Under the pieces are notes generated by a model, which searched no databases, was not told where the DNA came from, and saw only the letters and a program-made list of their open reading frames with translations. A DNA stretch of 64,000 bases from Natronospira proteinivora (GTDB taxonomy: Bacteria; Pseudomonadota; Gammaproteobacteria; Natronospirales; Natronospiraceae), in the NCBI RefSeq assembly GCF_024170465.1, contig NZ_JALJYF010000001.1:682001-746000 (forward strand), written 5' to 3'. The translations under genes were made by a program, and so were the position numbers. Numbering within the stretch: position 1 is the stretch's first letter; every line of letters starts with the position of its first letter. This document shows, piece after piece, positions 54,547 to 64,000 of this stretch.

Positions 54547-56901
54547 TTGGCTCAGGCGAAGACAAAGAAAGGTGAAAGCCGGGTTTCCCGGCAGCGCCTG
54601 ATGCGCGGGCTGCGGGAATCGGCTTTCTGGATCTGCCTGGCCTTAGCGCTGGTTCTGCTGGCCGCCCTGGCCAGTTATTCTCCTGCTGATCCCGGTTTTT
54701 CCCACACCGGCGGCTACGAGGCTGTGAACAACTGGGTGGGGCCCACAGGGGCCTGGTTGGCTGATTTTCTCCTGTTTCTTCTGGGGTACCCTGCTTATCT
54801 CCTGCCGGTGTTGGTGGTCTGGAGTGGTTGGCTGATTTTTCGGGCCCGGGATGACAATGACGAAGGGGTCGATGGTCTTACCCTGGGCTTGCGTTTTCTG
54901 GGCCTGGTGCTGGCCGTGGCCACGGCCAGCACCCTGTGCGCCATGAACTGGGCCGTGGATCCCGCCCGGGTGCCTCTGGAAGCTGGTGGTGCCGGAGGGG
55001 TGCTTGGGGTTTCTCTGGGGGAGTTTGCCGAACAGACTCTGGGCTATCTGGGTAGCACCCTCATTCTGTTGGCCCTGTTCTTCACTGGTGTGACCCTGTT
55101 TACCGGTCTCTCCTGGCTGGCGGTGATGGATGCCACCGGCCGTTTCACCATGGATCTGACCGAGAAGCTGCGTAATCGCTGGGCCCGTTTCCTTCAATGG
55201 TGGCAGGATCGCCGCAAGCGCCGTGAGCAGGTGGCGGAGGTCCGGGAGAAGACCCGGGAAGCCAAGAAACGCAAGCCACCCAAGATCGAACCGGTACTCA
55301 GTGACGTCAAACCCAGTGCCCGGAGCGAGCGGGAACGCCAGAAACCCCTGTTCGAGCCGGCCCCGTACAAGGGCGGAGAGGCCCAGCTGCCGGCCTTGTC
55401 CTTGCTGGATAGCCCACCGGCTCGCAAGGGCGGGTATTCGGAAGCCTCTCTGGAGGCCATGAGCCGCCTGGTTGAGCATAAGCTCAAGGACTTCGGTGTG
55501 GATGTGGAAGTGGTGGCGGTCAATCCCGGCCCGGTGGTCACCCGTTTCGAGTTGCAACCGGCTGCCGGGGTGAAGGTCAGCCAGATTAGCAATCTGTCCA
55601 AGGATCTGGCCCGGGCCATGTCCGCCATCAGTGTCCGGGTGGTGGAGGTGATCCCCGGTAAATCCGTGGTGGGTCTGGAAATCCCCAATGAGGACCGGGA
55701 GCTGGTCACCCTGGGCGAAATCCTCAAATCCGAGGCCTATGATGCCTCCAAGTCACCCCTGACCCTGACCCTCGGCAAGGATATTAGCGGCCGGCCCATG
55801 GTGACTGATCTTCAGAAGATGCCCCACTTGCTGATTGCCGGGACCACTGGCTCGGGTAAGTCGGTGGCCATCAATGCCATGATCCTGAGCCTGCTGTACA
55901 AGGACACGCCGGAAAACATGCGCCTGATCATGATCGACCCCAAAATGCTTGAGTTGTCGGTCTATGAGGGCATTCCCCATCTCTTGTCGCCGGTGGTGAC
56001 GGACATGAAGGACGCCGCCAATGCCCTCAAATGGTGTGTGGGGGAAATGGAACGGCGTTACAAACTGATGGCGGCTCTCGGGGTCAGAAACCTGGCCGGT
56101 TACAATCGCAAGATTCGTGATGCCCGCAGTCGGGGCGAGCCGATAAAGGATCCCTTTGCCCATCAAGGGATGCCGCCGGATGCCGCCCCCGAGGATTTGC
56201 GCGAGCCGGAAGAATTGGAAACCATGCCCCACATCGTGGTGGTGATCGATGAGCTGGCCGACATGATGATGATTGTCGGCAAGAAGGTGGAGGAGCTCAT
56301 CGCCCGCCTGGCTCAGAAGGCCCGGGCCTCCGGCATCCATCTGGTGCTGGCCACCCAGCGGCCATCGGTGGATGTGATTACCGGTCTGATCAAGGCCAAT
56401 ATCCCGGCCCGGATTGCTTTCCAGGTCTCCTCCCGGGTGGATTCCAGAACCATTCTGGACCAGATGGGGGCCGAAGCCCTGCTGGGTCACGGGGATATGC
56501 TTTTCCTGCCGCCCGGGACCTCCATGCCGGAGCGGGTGCATGGGGCCTTTGTCTCCGACCAGGAAGTGCACCGGGTGGTGGATGAATTGAAGCAGAGCGG
56601 TAAACCGGATTATGACGAGGATATTCTCAAGGGTCCTTCGGAACCGGTGCCGGGTATGCCCAGTCTACCGGGTGAGGGTAGCAACGGCGGGGATGAGAGC
56701 GACCCCCTCTACGACCAGGCCGTGCGCTTGGTGACGGAAAGCCGTAAAGCCTCAATCTCAGGGGTCCAGCGACGGCTCAAGATCGGTTACAACCGGGCGG
56801 CACGTATGATCGAAGAAATGGAAGAGGCCGGGATTGTCGGGCCGCTTCAGCCCAATGGCTCCCGTGAGGTAATCGCGCCGCCCCCCCCGGACGCCAACTA
56901 G
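54547..56901 (+). CDS. ftsK: DNA translocase FtsK (short-linker form)
   Basis: A 784-residue septal DNA pump. Four membrane helices lie in residues 25-200. A basic linker of only about 75 residues follows, in contrast to the long Pro/Gln-rich linker of E. coli FtsK (1329 residues). The motor has Walker [17 protein letters not shown] and Walker B region [13 protein letters not shown], and the C-terminal winged-helix gamma domain [24 protein letters not shown] reads chromosomal KOPS sites. The start is TTG at 54547, which follows G-rich sequence; the next in-frame ATG is 18 codons later and would still precede the first helix. FtsK-lolA-rarA-serS order is conserved. Confidence 0.94.
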   Translation: MAQAKTKKGESRVSRQRLMRGLRESAFWICLALALVLLAALASYSPADPGFSHTGGYEAVNNWVGPTGAWLADFLLFLLGYPAYLLPVLVVWSGWLIFRARDDNDEGVDGLTLGLRFLGLVLAVATASTLCAMNWAVDPARVPLEAGGAGGVLGVSLGEFAEQTLGYLGSTLILLALFFTGVTLFTGLSWLAVMDATGRFTMDLTEKLRNRWARFLQWWQDRRKRREQVAEVREKTREAKKRKPPKIEPVLSDVKPSARSERERQKPLFEPAPYKGGEAQLPALSLLDSPPARKGGYSEASLEAMSRLVEHKLKDFGVDVEVVAVNPGPVVTRFELQPAAGVKVSQISNLSKDLARAMSAISVRVVEVIPGKSVVGLEIPNEDRELVTLGEILKSEAYDASKSPLTLTLGKDISGRPMVTDLQKMPHLLIAGTTGSGKSVAINAMILSLLYKDTPENMRLIMIDPKMLELSVYEGIPHLLSPVVTDMKDAANALKWCVGEMERRYKLMAALGVRNLAGYNRKIRDARSRGEPIKDPFAHQGMPPDAAPEDLREPEELETMPHIVVVIDELADMMMIVGKKVEELIARLAQKARASGIHLVLATQRPSVDVITGLIKANIPARIAFQVSSRVDSRTILDQMGAEALLGHGDMLFLPPGTSMPERVHGAFVSDQEVHRVVDELKQSGKPDYDEDILKGPSEPVPGMPSLPGEGSNGGDESDPLYDQAVRLVTESRKASISGVQRRLKIGYNRAARMIEEMEEAGIVGPLQPNGSREVIAPPPPDAN

Positions 56902-56928
56902 GATCCCCTTTATTGCATGGAGATTTCG

Positions 56929-57585
56929 ATGCCACGTTTTCAGATCAGTCGATGGACACACGGCTTGGCCCTTGCCCTGGTCCTGCCGGCGCTCATGTTG
57001 CCAGGCACGGTCTTGGCCGAGTCCGAAGCGGGTGATGCGGCCCCATTGAAACAGGCTCTTGATCGTCTGGAGACCTTGCAGGCCGGCTTTGAGCAGACGG
57101 TGCTGGATTCGGAGTTCACCGTGGATGAGGTTTCCTCAGGGACCTTTGCCATCAAGCGGCCGGGGCGGTTTCGCTGGGATTATCAGACGCCTTTCGAACA
57201 GTTGATCATTTCCGATGGCGAGGAAATGTGGATCTATGAGCCTGACATGGAGCAGGCCAGTGTTCAGCCCATGGACGAGACCCTGGCCACCAGCCCAGCC
57301 ATGTTACTGACTGGCCGCGGTGACCTGGAAGACAGCTTCCGGATCGAGGACGACGGTGTGCAGGGGGAACTGCACTGGTTCCGCTTGACCCCGCGTGTGC
57401 AGGACAGTGAATTCGAGGTGGTGCGGATTGCCCTGGGGGATGAAACTGTGGAACTGATGGAACTGCGGGACAATCTGGGACAGACCACGCGCATCGAGTT
57501 TCACAGCATTCAGCACAATCCCGACTTGGATGACTCATTGTTCCAGTTCACCCCGCCCGACGGCGTCGACGTCATTGGCCGGTGA
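56929..57585 (+). CDS. lolA: Periplasmic lipoprotein carrier LolA
   Basis: A 218-residue periplasmic chaperone that takes lipoproteins from LolCD(E) to LolB. The signal peptide (residues 1-28, ending TVLAES) is followed by the hydrophobic-cavity fold: LQAGFEQTVLD, GTFAIKRPGRFRWDYQTPFEQLIISDGEEMWIYEPDMEQA and LDDSLFQFTPPDGVDVI. The start ATG at 56929 is preferred over ATG 56917 because GGAG ends 6 nt before it. It is located between ftsK and rarA, its usual position. Its stop overlaps the GTG start of rarA (GTGA). Confidence 0.95.
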   Translation: MPRFQISRWTHGLALALVLPALMLPGTVLAESEAGDAAPLKQALDRLETLQAGFEQTVLDSEFTVDEVSSGTFAIKRPGRFRWDYQTPFEQLIISDGEEMWIYEPDMEQASVQPMDETLATSPAMLLTGRGDLEDSFRIEDDGVQGELHWFRLTPRVQDSEFEVVRIALGDETVELMELRDNLGQTTRIEFHSIQHNPDLDDSLFQFTPPDGVDVIGR

Positions 57586-58919
57586 AGCCTGCAAACCATA
57601 AGGCGGGTATTGGCGACACGGTCACCCCCCTGGCCGAGCGCATGCGTCCCACCACCGCGGCAGAGCTGGTGGGGCAGGAATCCCTGCTCAAAGAGAATGG
57701 CCCCCTGCGTCAAGTACTGGAAGGGGGCCGCCCCCATTCCATGATCCTCTGGGGCCCGCCCGGCACGGGCAAGACCACCATTGCGCGCATGGTGGCGCGG
57801 GCTTCGGGGGCGGAATTCGTGGCCCTGTCGGCCGTTATGGCCGGGGTGAAGGATGTCCGGGCAGCCGTGGAAGCCGCCAAGGCGCGCCGCGATATGGAAA
57901 ATCGGGCGACGTTGCTGTTTCTGGACGAGGTCCACCGCTTCAATAAGGCCCAGCAGGATGCCTTCCTGCCCTGGGTGGAGGACGGCACTCTGGTTTTCGT
58001 GGGTGCCACCACGGAAAACCCCTCTTTTGAGCTCAATAATGCCCTGTTGTCCCGGGCCCGGGTGTATCGCCTGGGCGCCCTGGATGAGACCGGCCTGGTC
58101 GATCTCCTGCAGCGGGCCCTGGCGGATCAGGATCGGGGGCTGGGTGCCCTGGCTATCGAAGCGGAGCCCTCGGCCCTGGAAGAAATCGCCCAGCTGGCCG
58201 ATGGTGATGCCCGTCGGGCGCTGACCCTGCTGGAAGTGGCGGTGGAGGGTCTGGGGCAGGGCGGTCACCTGGACCGGGCCGTGGTCGCCTCGGTGGCGGT
58301 GGGTGGCGAACGGCGCCGCTTCGACAAGGGCGGTGACGATTTCTACGACCAGATATCGGCCCTGCATAAGTCCATCCGTGGCTCGGCCCCGGATGCCTCC
58401 CTGTATTGGCTGGCCCGCATGTTGGACGGCGGCTGTGATCCCCTGTACATTGCCCGCCGTCTGGTTCGTGTCGCCTCCGAGGACATTGGCAACGCCGACC
58501 CCCGGGCCCTGGATCTGACCCTCAATGTCTGGGAGGTGCAGTCCCGACTGGGGAGTCCGGAAGGGGAGCTGGCCCTGGCCCAGGCAGTCAGCTATCTGGC
58601 GGTGGCGCCCAAGAGCAACGCGGTCTATACCGCCTGGAAAGCGGCTTGCCGGGATGTCCAGTCGGAAGGCTCCAGACCGGTGCCGGTTCACCTTCGCAAT
58701 GCCCCCACCAAGCTTATGAAGGAATTGGGGCATGGCCGGGCCTACCGCTATGCCCACGATGAAGCGGATGCCTATGCTGCTGGCGAAGTCTACATGCCCG
58801 AGGGTATGGAAGGGCGGCGTTATTACCGGCCCAGTGACCGGGGCCTGGAAGCCAAGATTGCCGACAAGCTCCAGCGTCTGCATCAGAAAGACTTGGAATA
58901 TAAGAGAAAAAACAAGTAG
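57582..58919 (+). CDS. rarA: Replication-associated recombination protein RarA (MgsA)
   Basis: A 445-residue AAA+ clamp-loader-like ATPase that acts at stalled replication forks. Walker A is WGPPGTGKTTIARMVA (about residues 55-70), Walker B LLFLDEVHRFNKAQQDAFLPWVE, sensor 1 FVGATTENPSFELN and the arginine finger region LSRARVYRLG. The C-terminal tetramerisation domain ends with YMPEGMEGRRYYRPSDRG. The start is a GTG at 57582 sharing its bases with the lolA stop. Length is near E. coli (447). Confidence 0.96.
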   Translation: MKPANHKAGIGDTVTPLAERMRPTTAAELVGQESLLKENGPLRQVLEGGRPHSMILWGPPGTGKTTIARMVARASGAEFVALSAVMAGVKDVRAAVEAAKARRDMENRATLLFLDEVHRFNKAQQDAFLPWVEDGTLVFVGATTENPSFELNNALLSRARVYRLGALDETGLVDLLQRALADQDRGLGALAIEAEPSALEEIAQLADGDARRALTLLEVAVEGLGQGGHLDRAVVASVAVGGERRRFDKGGDDFYDQISALHKSIRGSAPDASLYWLARMLDGGCDPLYIARRLVRVASEDIGNADPRALDLTLNVWEVQSRLGSPEGELALAQAVSYLAVAPKSNAVYTAWKAACRDVQSEGSRPVPVHLRNAPTKLMKELGHGRAYRYAHDEADAYAAGEVYMPEGMEGRRYYRPSDRGLEAKIADKLQRLHQKDLEYKRKNK

Positions 58920-60291
<1,372 letters not shown>

Positions 60292-60341
60292 TTTGCGCTA
60301 TGATGGCCGTATGATCCTTATCTAACGTGGAGGCTTGAACC

Positions 60342-60785
60342 ATGGAAATGACCCTGCGATCGATCCTCAGCGGCAAGCCAAGCAAGCTGCATGTGGTAGG
60401 GCTCAATGACACGGTTCGCGAAGCGGTGCGCATTATGGTTGCGGGGGATGTGGGCTCGGTGCTGGTAATGGACGAGGGCGGATTGCGGGGCTTGTTCACC
60501 GAGCGTGACTTGATGCGCCGGGTGGTGGCCGAGGGCCGGGACCCAGGGCATCTGCTGGTGGAGGATGTGATGACCCGGGAGATTGTTACCGTGAGTCCGG
60601 ATATCACCATCTCCCAGGCCATGGCCCTGTGTACCGAGCGCCGTATTCGCCACCTGCCCATTTATGATGGCGAGACGCTGATGGGGATGGTCTCCGCCGG
60701 GGATCTGACCAAGGCGGTGGTCCAGGACAAGCAACACACCATTGATGATCTGATCAGCTATATCTACGGCGGTGAGACCATCTAG
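60342..60785 (+). CDS. CBS-pair domain protein
   Basis: A 147-residue protein formed by two CBS domains in tandem (about residues 15-70 and 80-138). Features are NDTVREAVRIMVAGDVGSVLVMDEGGLRGLFTERDLMRRV and then SQAMALCTERRIRHLPIYDGETLMGMVSAGDL. Such stand-alone modules bind adenine nucleotides and control partner proteins; the partner here is unknown. The ATG is preceded by GTGGAGGCTTG. It is 50 nt after serS and convergent with uup. Confidence 0.9.
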   Translation: MEMTLRSILSGKPSKLHVVGLNDTVREAVRIMVAGDVGSVLVMDEGGLRGLFTERDLMRRVVAEGRDPGHLLVEDVMTREIVTVSPDITISQAMALCTERRIRHLPIYDGETLMGMVSAGDLTKAVVQDKQHTIDDLISYIYGGETI

Positions 60786-60797
60786 GGAATCCCTGCA

Positions 60798-62717
60798 CTA
60801 GGCCCCGGCCTTTTCCTCCAGCGCCAGCCAGCGTTCGGTTTTTGCCTCCAGCCGCTTTTCAATGGTCTCCATCTCATCAAGGGTGTCCCGAATGGTTTGC
60901 TGGTCCTGTTGATAGAATTCCGGGTCAGCGACTTTTTCCTGTACACGAGCCAGCTTGGACTCCAATGTCTCGATCTCGCCGGGCAGGGCATCCAGTTCCA
61001 GCTTCAGTTTATAGCTGAGCTTGGCTCGCTTTGGGGGGCTGGACTTGTTTGCTTTGCTACTCCCCCCTTTGTCCTGCGTCTGCGTAGCGGGTGACGCCCC
61101 GGTTTGCTGCTCGTAGGCGGCAAGACTGCCGCCTTGGTCGATCCAGTCGCTGTAGCCACCCACGTATTCCCGAACCATGCCGGGGGCCTCGAAGGCCAAG
61201 ACGCTGGTTGCCACCTGGTCGATAAAGTCCCGGTCGTGACTGACCAGCAGCAATGTGCCGGCGTAGTCCACCAGTCGGTCTTCCAGTAACTCCAAGGTTT
61301 CCAGGTCCAAATCATTGGTGGGTTCGTCAAGCACCAATAGATTGGCCGGCTGGCTGAACATCCGCGCCAGCATCAGGCGATTGGATTCACCCCCTGAGAG
61401 TTTATCGATGGGTGCCCGTGCCTGTTCCGGGCTGAACAGGAAGTCGCCCAGATAGCTGATGACATGCAGCTGCTTGCCGTTGATGTCGATGAAATCCCGG
61501 CCTTCACCGACATAATCAATGGGGGTCTGGCCGGGCTTGAGGGCCGCGCGCTGCTGGTCGAAGTAGGCTAGCTCCAGCTTGCTGCCGTGACGAAGTCGGC
61601 CTTGGTCAGGCTCGAGTTCTCCCAGCAGTAGGCGGAGCAGGGTGGTCTTGCCGCAACCATTGGGCCCCACCAGGGCGATCTTGTCGCCCCGCATCACCCG
61701 CAGGTCCAGCGGTTCAAGATGCCAGTCCCCTTGTTGATGGCTCAATTCCCGGGCCTCCAGCACCAGCTTGCCCGAACGTTCCGCGGCCTGGATATCGAAG
61801 TCCGCATTGCCGCTACGTTCCCGCCGCTGGGCGCGTTCCTGCCGCATGGCTTTCAGTGCCCGCACCCGGCCTTCGTTACGGGTACGCCGAGCCTTGACGC
61901 CCTGACGAATCCAGCGCTCTTCCTGAGCCAGTTTCTTGTCGAATTCAGCTTGATGTCGGGCTTCCACTTCCAGGCGATGGGCCCGCTCCCGCTCGTAGGC
62001 GGCATAATTGCCGGGCCACAGGCTGAGCTTGCCCAGGTCCAGCTCGAGAATGTCGGTGGCCAGGTTCTTTAGAAAGGCCCGATCATGGGTCACGAACAGC
62101 AGGCTGCCGCCAAAGGCCTTGAGATAGCCTTCCAGCCACTCAATGGACAGGATATCCAGATGGTTGGTGGGCTCATCCAGCAGCAGCAGGTCCGGCTGGG
62201 CCACCAGGGCCCGGGCCAGGGCAGCCCGGCGACGCCAGCCCCCTGACAAGGCTGACAGGGTCTGATCCCCATGCAAGTCCAGGCGGCTGAGTACATGCGC
62301 TACCCGTTGGTCGGCCGCCCAGGCATCGGCGGCATCCATGGCCTCCTGAACCCGGCCCAGTCGGGTCATGGAGGCTTCATCGGTCTGCATGGAGAGCTCA
62401 TGAAACTCCCGGATCAGGGCGGCTTCATGGCCCAGGCCTTCACTGACAAACTCCCAGACCGTGCGCTCATCCGCCGGTGGCAGGGCCTGGCCCAGGAAAC
62501 CGATTCGGGCTTCCGGGCGGCGCCAGACTACGCCTTCATCCACCGCCATTTCCCCGGCGATGATCCGCATCAGGGTGGATTTCCCGGCCCCATTCCGGCC
62601 CAGCAGGGCGATTCGGCGCCCTTCTGGGATGGAAAGATCGGCCTTGTCCAGCAGGACATGGTTGCCAAAGGCCAGCGAGGCCTGGTCAATGCGTATCAGG
62701 GATTCCGTGCTTGCGAT
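60798..62717 (-). CDS. uup: ABC-F ATPase Uup, apparently with an AUC start codon
   Basis: A protein of 639 residues with two ABC ATPase domains and a C-terminal coiled coil, as in E. coli Uup (635). Domain 1 has Walker A LLGRNGAGKSTL, signature LSGGWRRRAALARALV and Walker B LLLLDEPTNHLD. Domain 2 has GPNGCGKTTLL, LSGGESNRLMLARM and LVLDEPTNDLD. The first ATG in frame (62570) lies inside Walker A of domain 1, so it cannot be the start. Upstream to the in-frame stop (62769-62771) there is no ATG, GTG or TTG. ATC at 62717 (residues then read I-A-S-T-E-S-L-I-R) lies 8 nt after GGGAGGA, which makes it the best start. A CTG at 62699 is possible. Confidence 0.9.
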   Translation of the reverse strand: MASTESLIRIDQASLAFGNHVLLDKADLSIPEGRRIALLGRNGAGKSTLMRIIAGEMAVDEGVVWRRPEARIGFLGQALPPADERTVWEFVSEGLGHEAALIREFHELSMQTDEASMTRLGRVQEAMDAADAWAADQRVAHVLSRLDLHGDQTLSALSGGWRRRAALARALVAQPDLLLLDEPTNHLDILSIEWLEGYLKAFGGSLLFVTHDRAFLKNLATDILELDLGKLSLWPGNYAAYERERAHRLEVEARHQAEFDKKLAQEERWIRQGVKARRTRNEGRVRALKAMRQERAQRRERSGNADFDIQAAERSGKLVLEARELSHQQGDWHLEPLDLRVMRGDKIALVGPNGCGKTTLLRLLLGELEPDQGRLRHGSKLELAYFDQQRAALKPGQTPIDYVGEGRDFIDINGKQLHVISYLGDFLFSPEQARAPIDKLSGGESNRLMLARMFSQPANLLVLDEPTNDLDLETLELLEDRLVDYAGTLLLVSHDRDFIDQVATSVLAFEAPGMVREYVGGYSDWIDQGGSLAAYEQQTGASPATQTQDKGGSSKANKSSPPKRAKLSYKLKLELDALPGEIETLESKLARVQEKVADPEFYQQDQQTIRDTLDEMETIEKRLEAKTERWLALEEKAGA

Positions 62718-62721
62718 GGTC

Positions 62722-63606
62722 CTATTCCTCCCAGTCGAAATTGGAGAGCCGTGCCAGCTCCTCCGGTGTCAGGATGCCTTCATGCTGTTCGCCATCAATG
62801 ACCCAGGTGGGGAATTGCTCAATCCCGGCATTGACGCAGGCTGAGGCCATGAGCCCACTGCGCCCCTGGGGGTGGCATTCCACGAAAGGCAGGCGCTCGC
62901 TGGAGGCGCCGAAAAGGTCTTCCTGTTCCTGGCAGGCCGGGCACCAGGACGCCCCATAGTAGCGGGCACCTTCTTCATCCAGATGTGTGGCCAGGGCTTG
63001 CAGTTGGGGGTCTTCCCGGCCCATGCCGGGGCCGAGCAGGCCGCTGTAATGCAGATGCATGACCGCCAGGATGACCAGGGTGGTGGCGCCGGTGTTGAGC
63101 AGCCAGTCACGCCAGGGTTGTCCGGGGCCGGCTGCTGGTCGTTTGATGGTCAGCCAAATGAAAATGGCGCTGATGGTGGCCAGGGAAATCAGGCACCAGA
63201 AGCACACCGCCTGAAGCTCAATCAGGCCAATGGCGGTGAGGTAAAGACTGACCGCCAGCCCCACCAGGGAGATGAACCACTGTCGCCGCCAGCGTTTGGT
63301 GGCCGGGCGCATCTCAAAGCTGATCAGGGCGATTGCGGCATAGGTAAGGAAACCGAACAGGGCCACCGGGATGCCGAACAGGGTGGACCAGCGGCTCGCC
63401 TGAATGATGTCACAGCCGGAACCCTCGGCACACAGCGGCATACCGGAAGTGGTGGATGCAGCCAGGGTCAGCCAGGCCGTTACCAGCATTCCGAACAGGG
63501 CCAGGCCCAGCACCGGCCAGTCCGGCTGGCGCTGGGTCTTGCGCTGTTCCATGGCACGTCGGGTATCTTTCTTCGCCTGTCGACGTTTTGCTTTCTGTTT
63601 GGACAT
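62722..63606 (-). CDS. VKOR-thioredoxin fusion protein (disulfide bond formation)
   Basis: A 294-residue inner-membrane protein. A basic N-terminus (residues 1-25) leads to a VKOR four-helix domain (about 28-180). Its loop cysteines are in PLCAEGSGCDI, with the ASRWSTLFGIPVALFG family segment, and its active CXXC is in AVCFWCLIS. A fifth helix leads to a periplasmic thioredoxin-like domain (about 210-285) with WCPACQEQEDLFG and a conserved cis-proline region FPTWVIDG. VKOR enzymes oxidise partner thioredoxin domains and pass electrons to quinone, replacing DsbB. The ATG at 63606 follows AAGGTGG; ATG 36 nt upstream is less likely. The stop lies 4 nt before the uup start. Confidence 0.9.
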   Translation of the reverse strand: MSKQKAKRRQAKKDTRRAMEQRKTQRQPDWPVLGLALFGMLVTAWLTLAASTTSGMPLCAEGSGCDIIQASRWSTLFGIPVALFGFLTYAAIALISFEMRPATKRWRRQWFISLVGLAVSLYLTAIGLIELQAVCFWCLISLATISAIFIWLTIKRPAAGPGQPWRDWLLNTGATTLVILAVMHLHYSGLLGPGMGREDPQLQALATHLDEEGARYYGASWCPACQEQEDLFGASSERLPFVECHPQGRSGLMASACVNAGIEQFPTWVIDGEQHEGILTPEELARLSNFDWEE

Positions 63607-63701
63607 GGGACCACCTTTTGCAATGTTTTTCGTCGCCGCCAAGAATACGGTTAACGCTACATGACGTCCATCTGGCGAACTGTTTTTTTATACTCATGAC
63701 G

Positions 63702-63732
63702 AAAAAGGCCGGCCCACATCGGGCCGGCCTTT
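63702..63732 (-). terminator. Rho-independent terminator after the BI-1 gene
   Basis: On the minus strand AAAGGCCGGCCC (63732-63721) and GGGCCGGCCTTT (63715-63704) form a perfect 12-bp stem with a 5-nt loop, followed by more T (63703-63702), giving five T in a row. It lies 20 nt beyond the BI-1 stop at 63753. Confidence 0.92.
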
Positions 63733-63752
63733 CCACCGTGATTCAGACCCAA

Positions 63753-64000
63753 TCAGTCGTTGGCAAAGCCCAGCAGATGCAGCAGGCTTAGGAAGAGATT
63801 GTAGATGCTGACAAACAGCGACACGGTGGCGTGAATGTAGTTGGTCTCGCCCCCGTTCACGATCCGGCTGGTTTCAAACAGGATCAGGCCGGACATCAGC
63901 AGTACAAACATGCCGGATACTGCCAGGGACAGGGCCGGCATCTGGAAGATGACCGCCGCCAGGCCTGCCAGGAAGGCGGTGATGATGCCGACGAATAGGA
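63753..64000 (-). CDS. BI-1/YccA-family inner-membrane protein, C-terminal part (cut by window edge)
   Basis: An open frame of 82 codons enters from the right edge and ends at TGA (63755-63753). It is almost entirely hydrophobic, with helices [40 protein letters not shown] and [18 protein letters not shown]. The sequence [30 protein letters not shown] is the signature end of Bax-inhibitor-1/YccA family proteins. E. coli YccA interacts with the FtsH protease; the exact subtype here is not decidable. The terminator at 63702-63732 follows. Confidence 0.92.
   Translation of the reverse strand, partial: LFVGIITAFLAGLAAVIFQMPALSLAVSGMFVLLMSGLILFETSRIVNGGETNYIHATVSLFVSIYNLFLSLLHLLGFAND

Noticed and set aside
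57510-58883. 457-codon minus-strand open frame over rarA
   Set aside because: Antisense shadow of rarA with His/Gln/Gly-rich composition.

Overview
The window is a gene-dense, GC-rich (roughly 58-60% by eye) piece of a gammaproteobacterial chromosome. It holds 58 protein-coding genes, 56 complete and one cut at each edge. I see no rRNA, tRNA, CRISPR array, insertion sequence, prophage or integrase. Lipid A genes (msbA, lpxK, kdsB), Lol lipoprotein transport genes, a type II secretion block and gene orders typical of Pseudomonas and Chromatiales-like bacteria place it in Gammaproteobacteria. Many exported proteins are acidic, which would fit a halophilic or haloalkaliphilic lineage, but the genus cannot be read from the sequence.

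Layout. 1-948: start of a TonB-dependent receptor. 1078-7712: co-directional run of a PolB-like exonuclease, rlmD, a CYTH protein, a YkuD protein without a signal peptide, nagZ, an MscS channel, a hypoxanthine phosphoribosyltransferase and S-methyl-5'-thioinosine phosphorylase. 7761-14462 (minus): csiV, mfd, aguB, aguA and a small secreted protein. 14608-17299: sfsA, lolC, lolD, then a convergent DUF2062 gene. 18034-25007: comEC, exbB, exbD, msbA, lpxK, a Trm112 protein and kdsB. 25025-31569: a small unknown gene, a low-mass tyrosine phosphatase, rne, divergent rluC, a HAD phosphatase and yceF. 31732-34724: yceD, rpmF, plsX, fabH. 34737-41509 (minus): an exported bifunctional-nuclease/PDZ protein and gspC-D-E-F. 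41810-44092: a CHASE2 adenylate cyclase. 44228-52989: N-degron genes clpS, clpA, bpt and aat with infA, a chemoreceptor, a FemAB-like acyltransferase and trxB. 53276-60785: ald, ftsK, lolA, rarA, serS and a CBS protein. 60798-64000 (minus): uup, a VKOR-thioredoxin fusion and the end of a BI-1/YccA membrane protein.

How the genes work together. The main themes are envelope construction (lipid A core steps, Lol transport, murein recycling, type II secretion), RNA processing and translation (rne, rluC, rlmD, rpmF, infA, serS), proteolysis by the N-degron pathway, and polyamine and purine salvage. Gene order resembles Pseudomonas over long stretches, but expected members are missing: lolE after lolD, fabD after fabH, and gspG-M around gspC-F.

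No clearly new defence or mobile system is present. The most unusual observations are: uup has no ATG, GTG or TTG start and seems to begin at AUC behind a good Shine-Dalgarno; the ComEC C-terminus has lost its metallo-beta-lactamase metal ligands; a bifunctional-nuclease domain is exported and fused to a PDZ domain beside the gsp genes; a signal-less YkuD enzyme is coupled to nagZ; a young 12-bp tandem repeat sits inside rne; and ald has a long structured leader.
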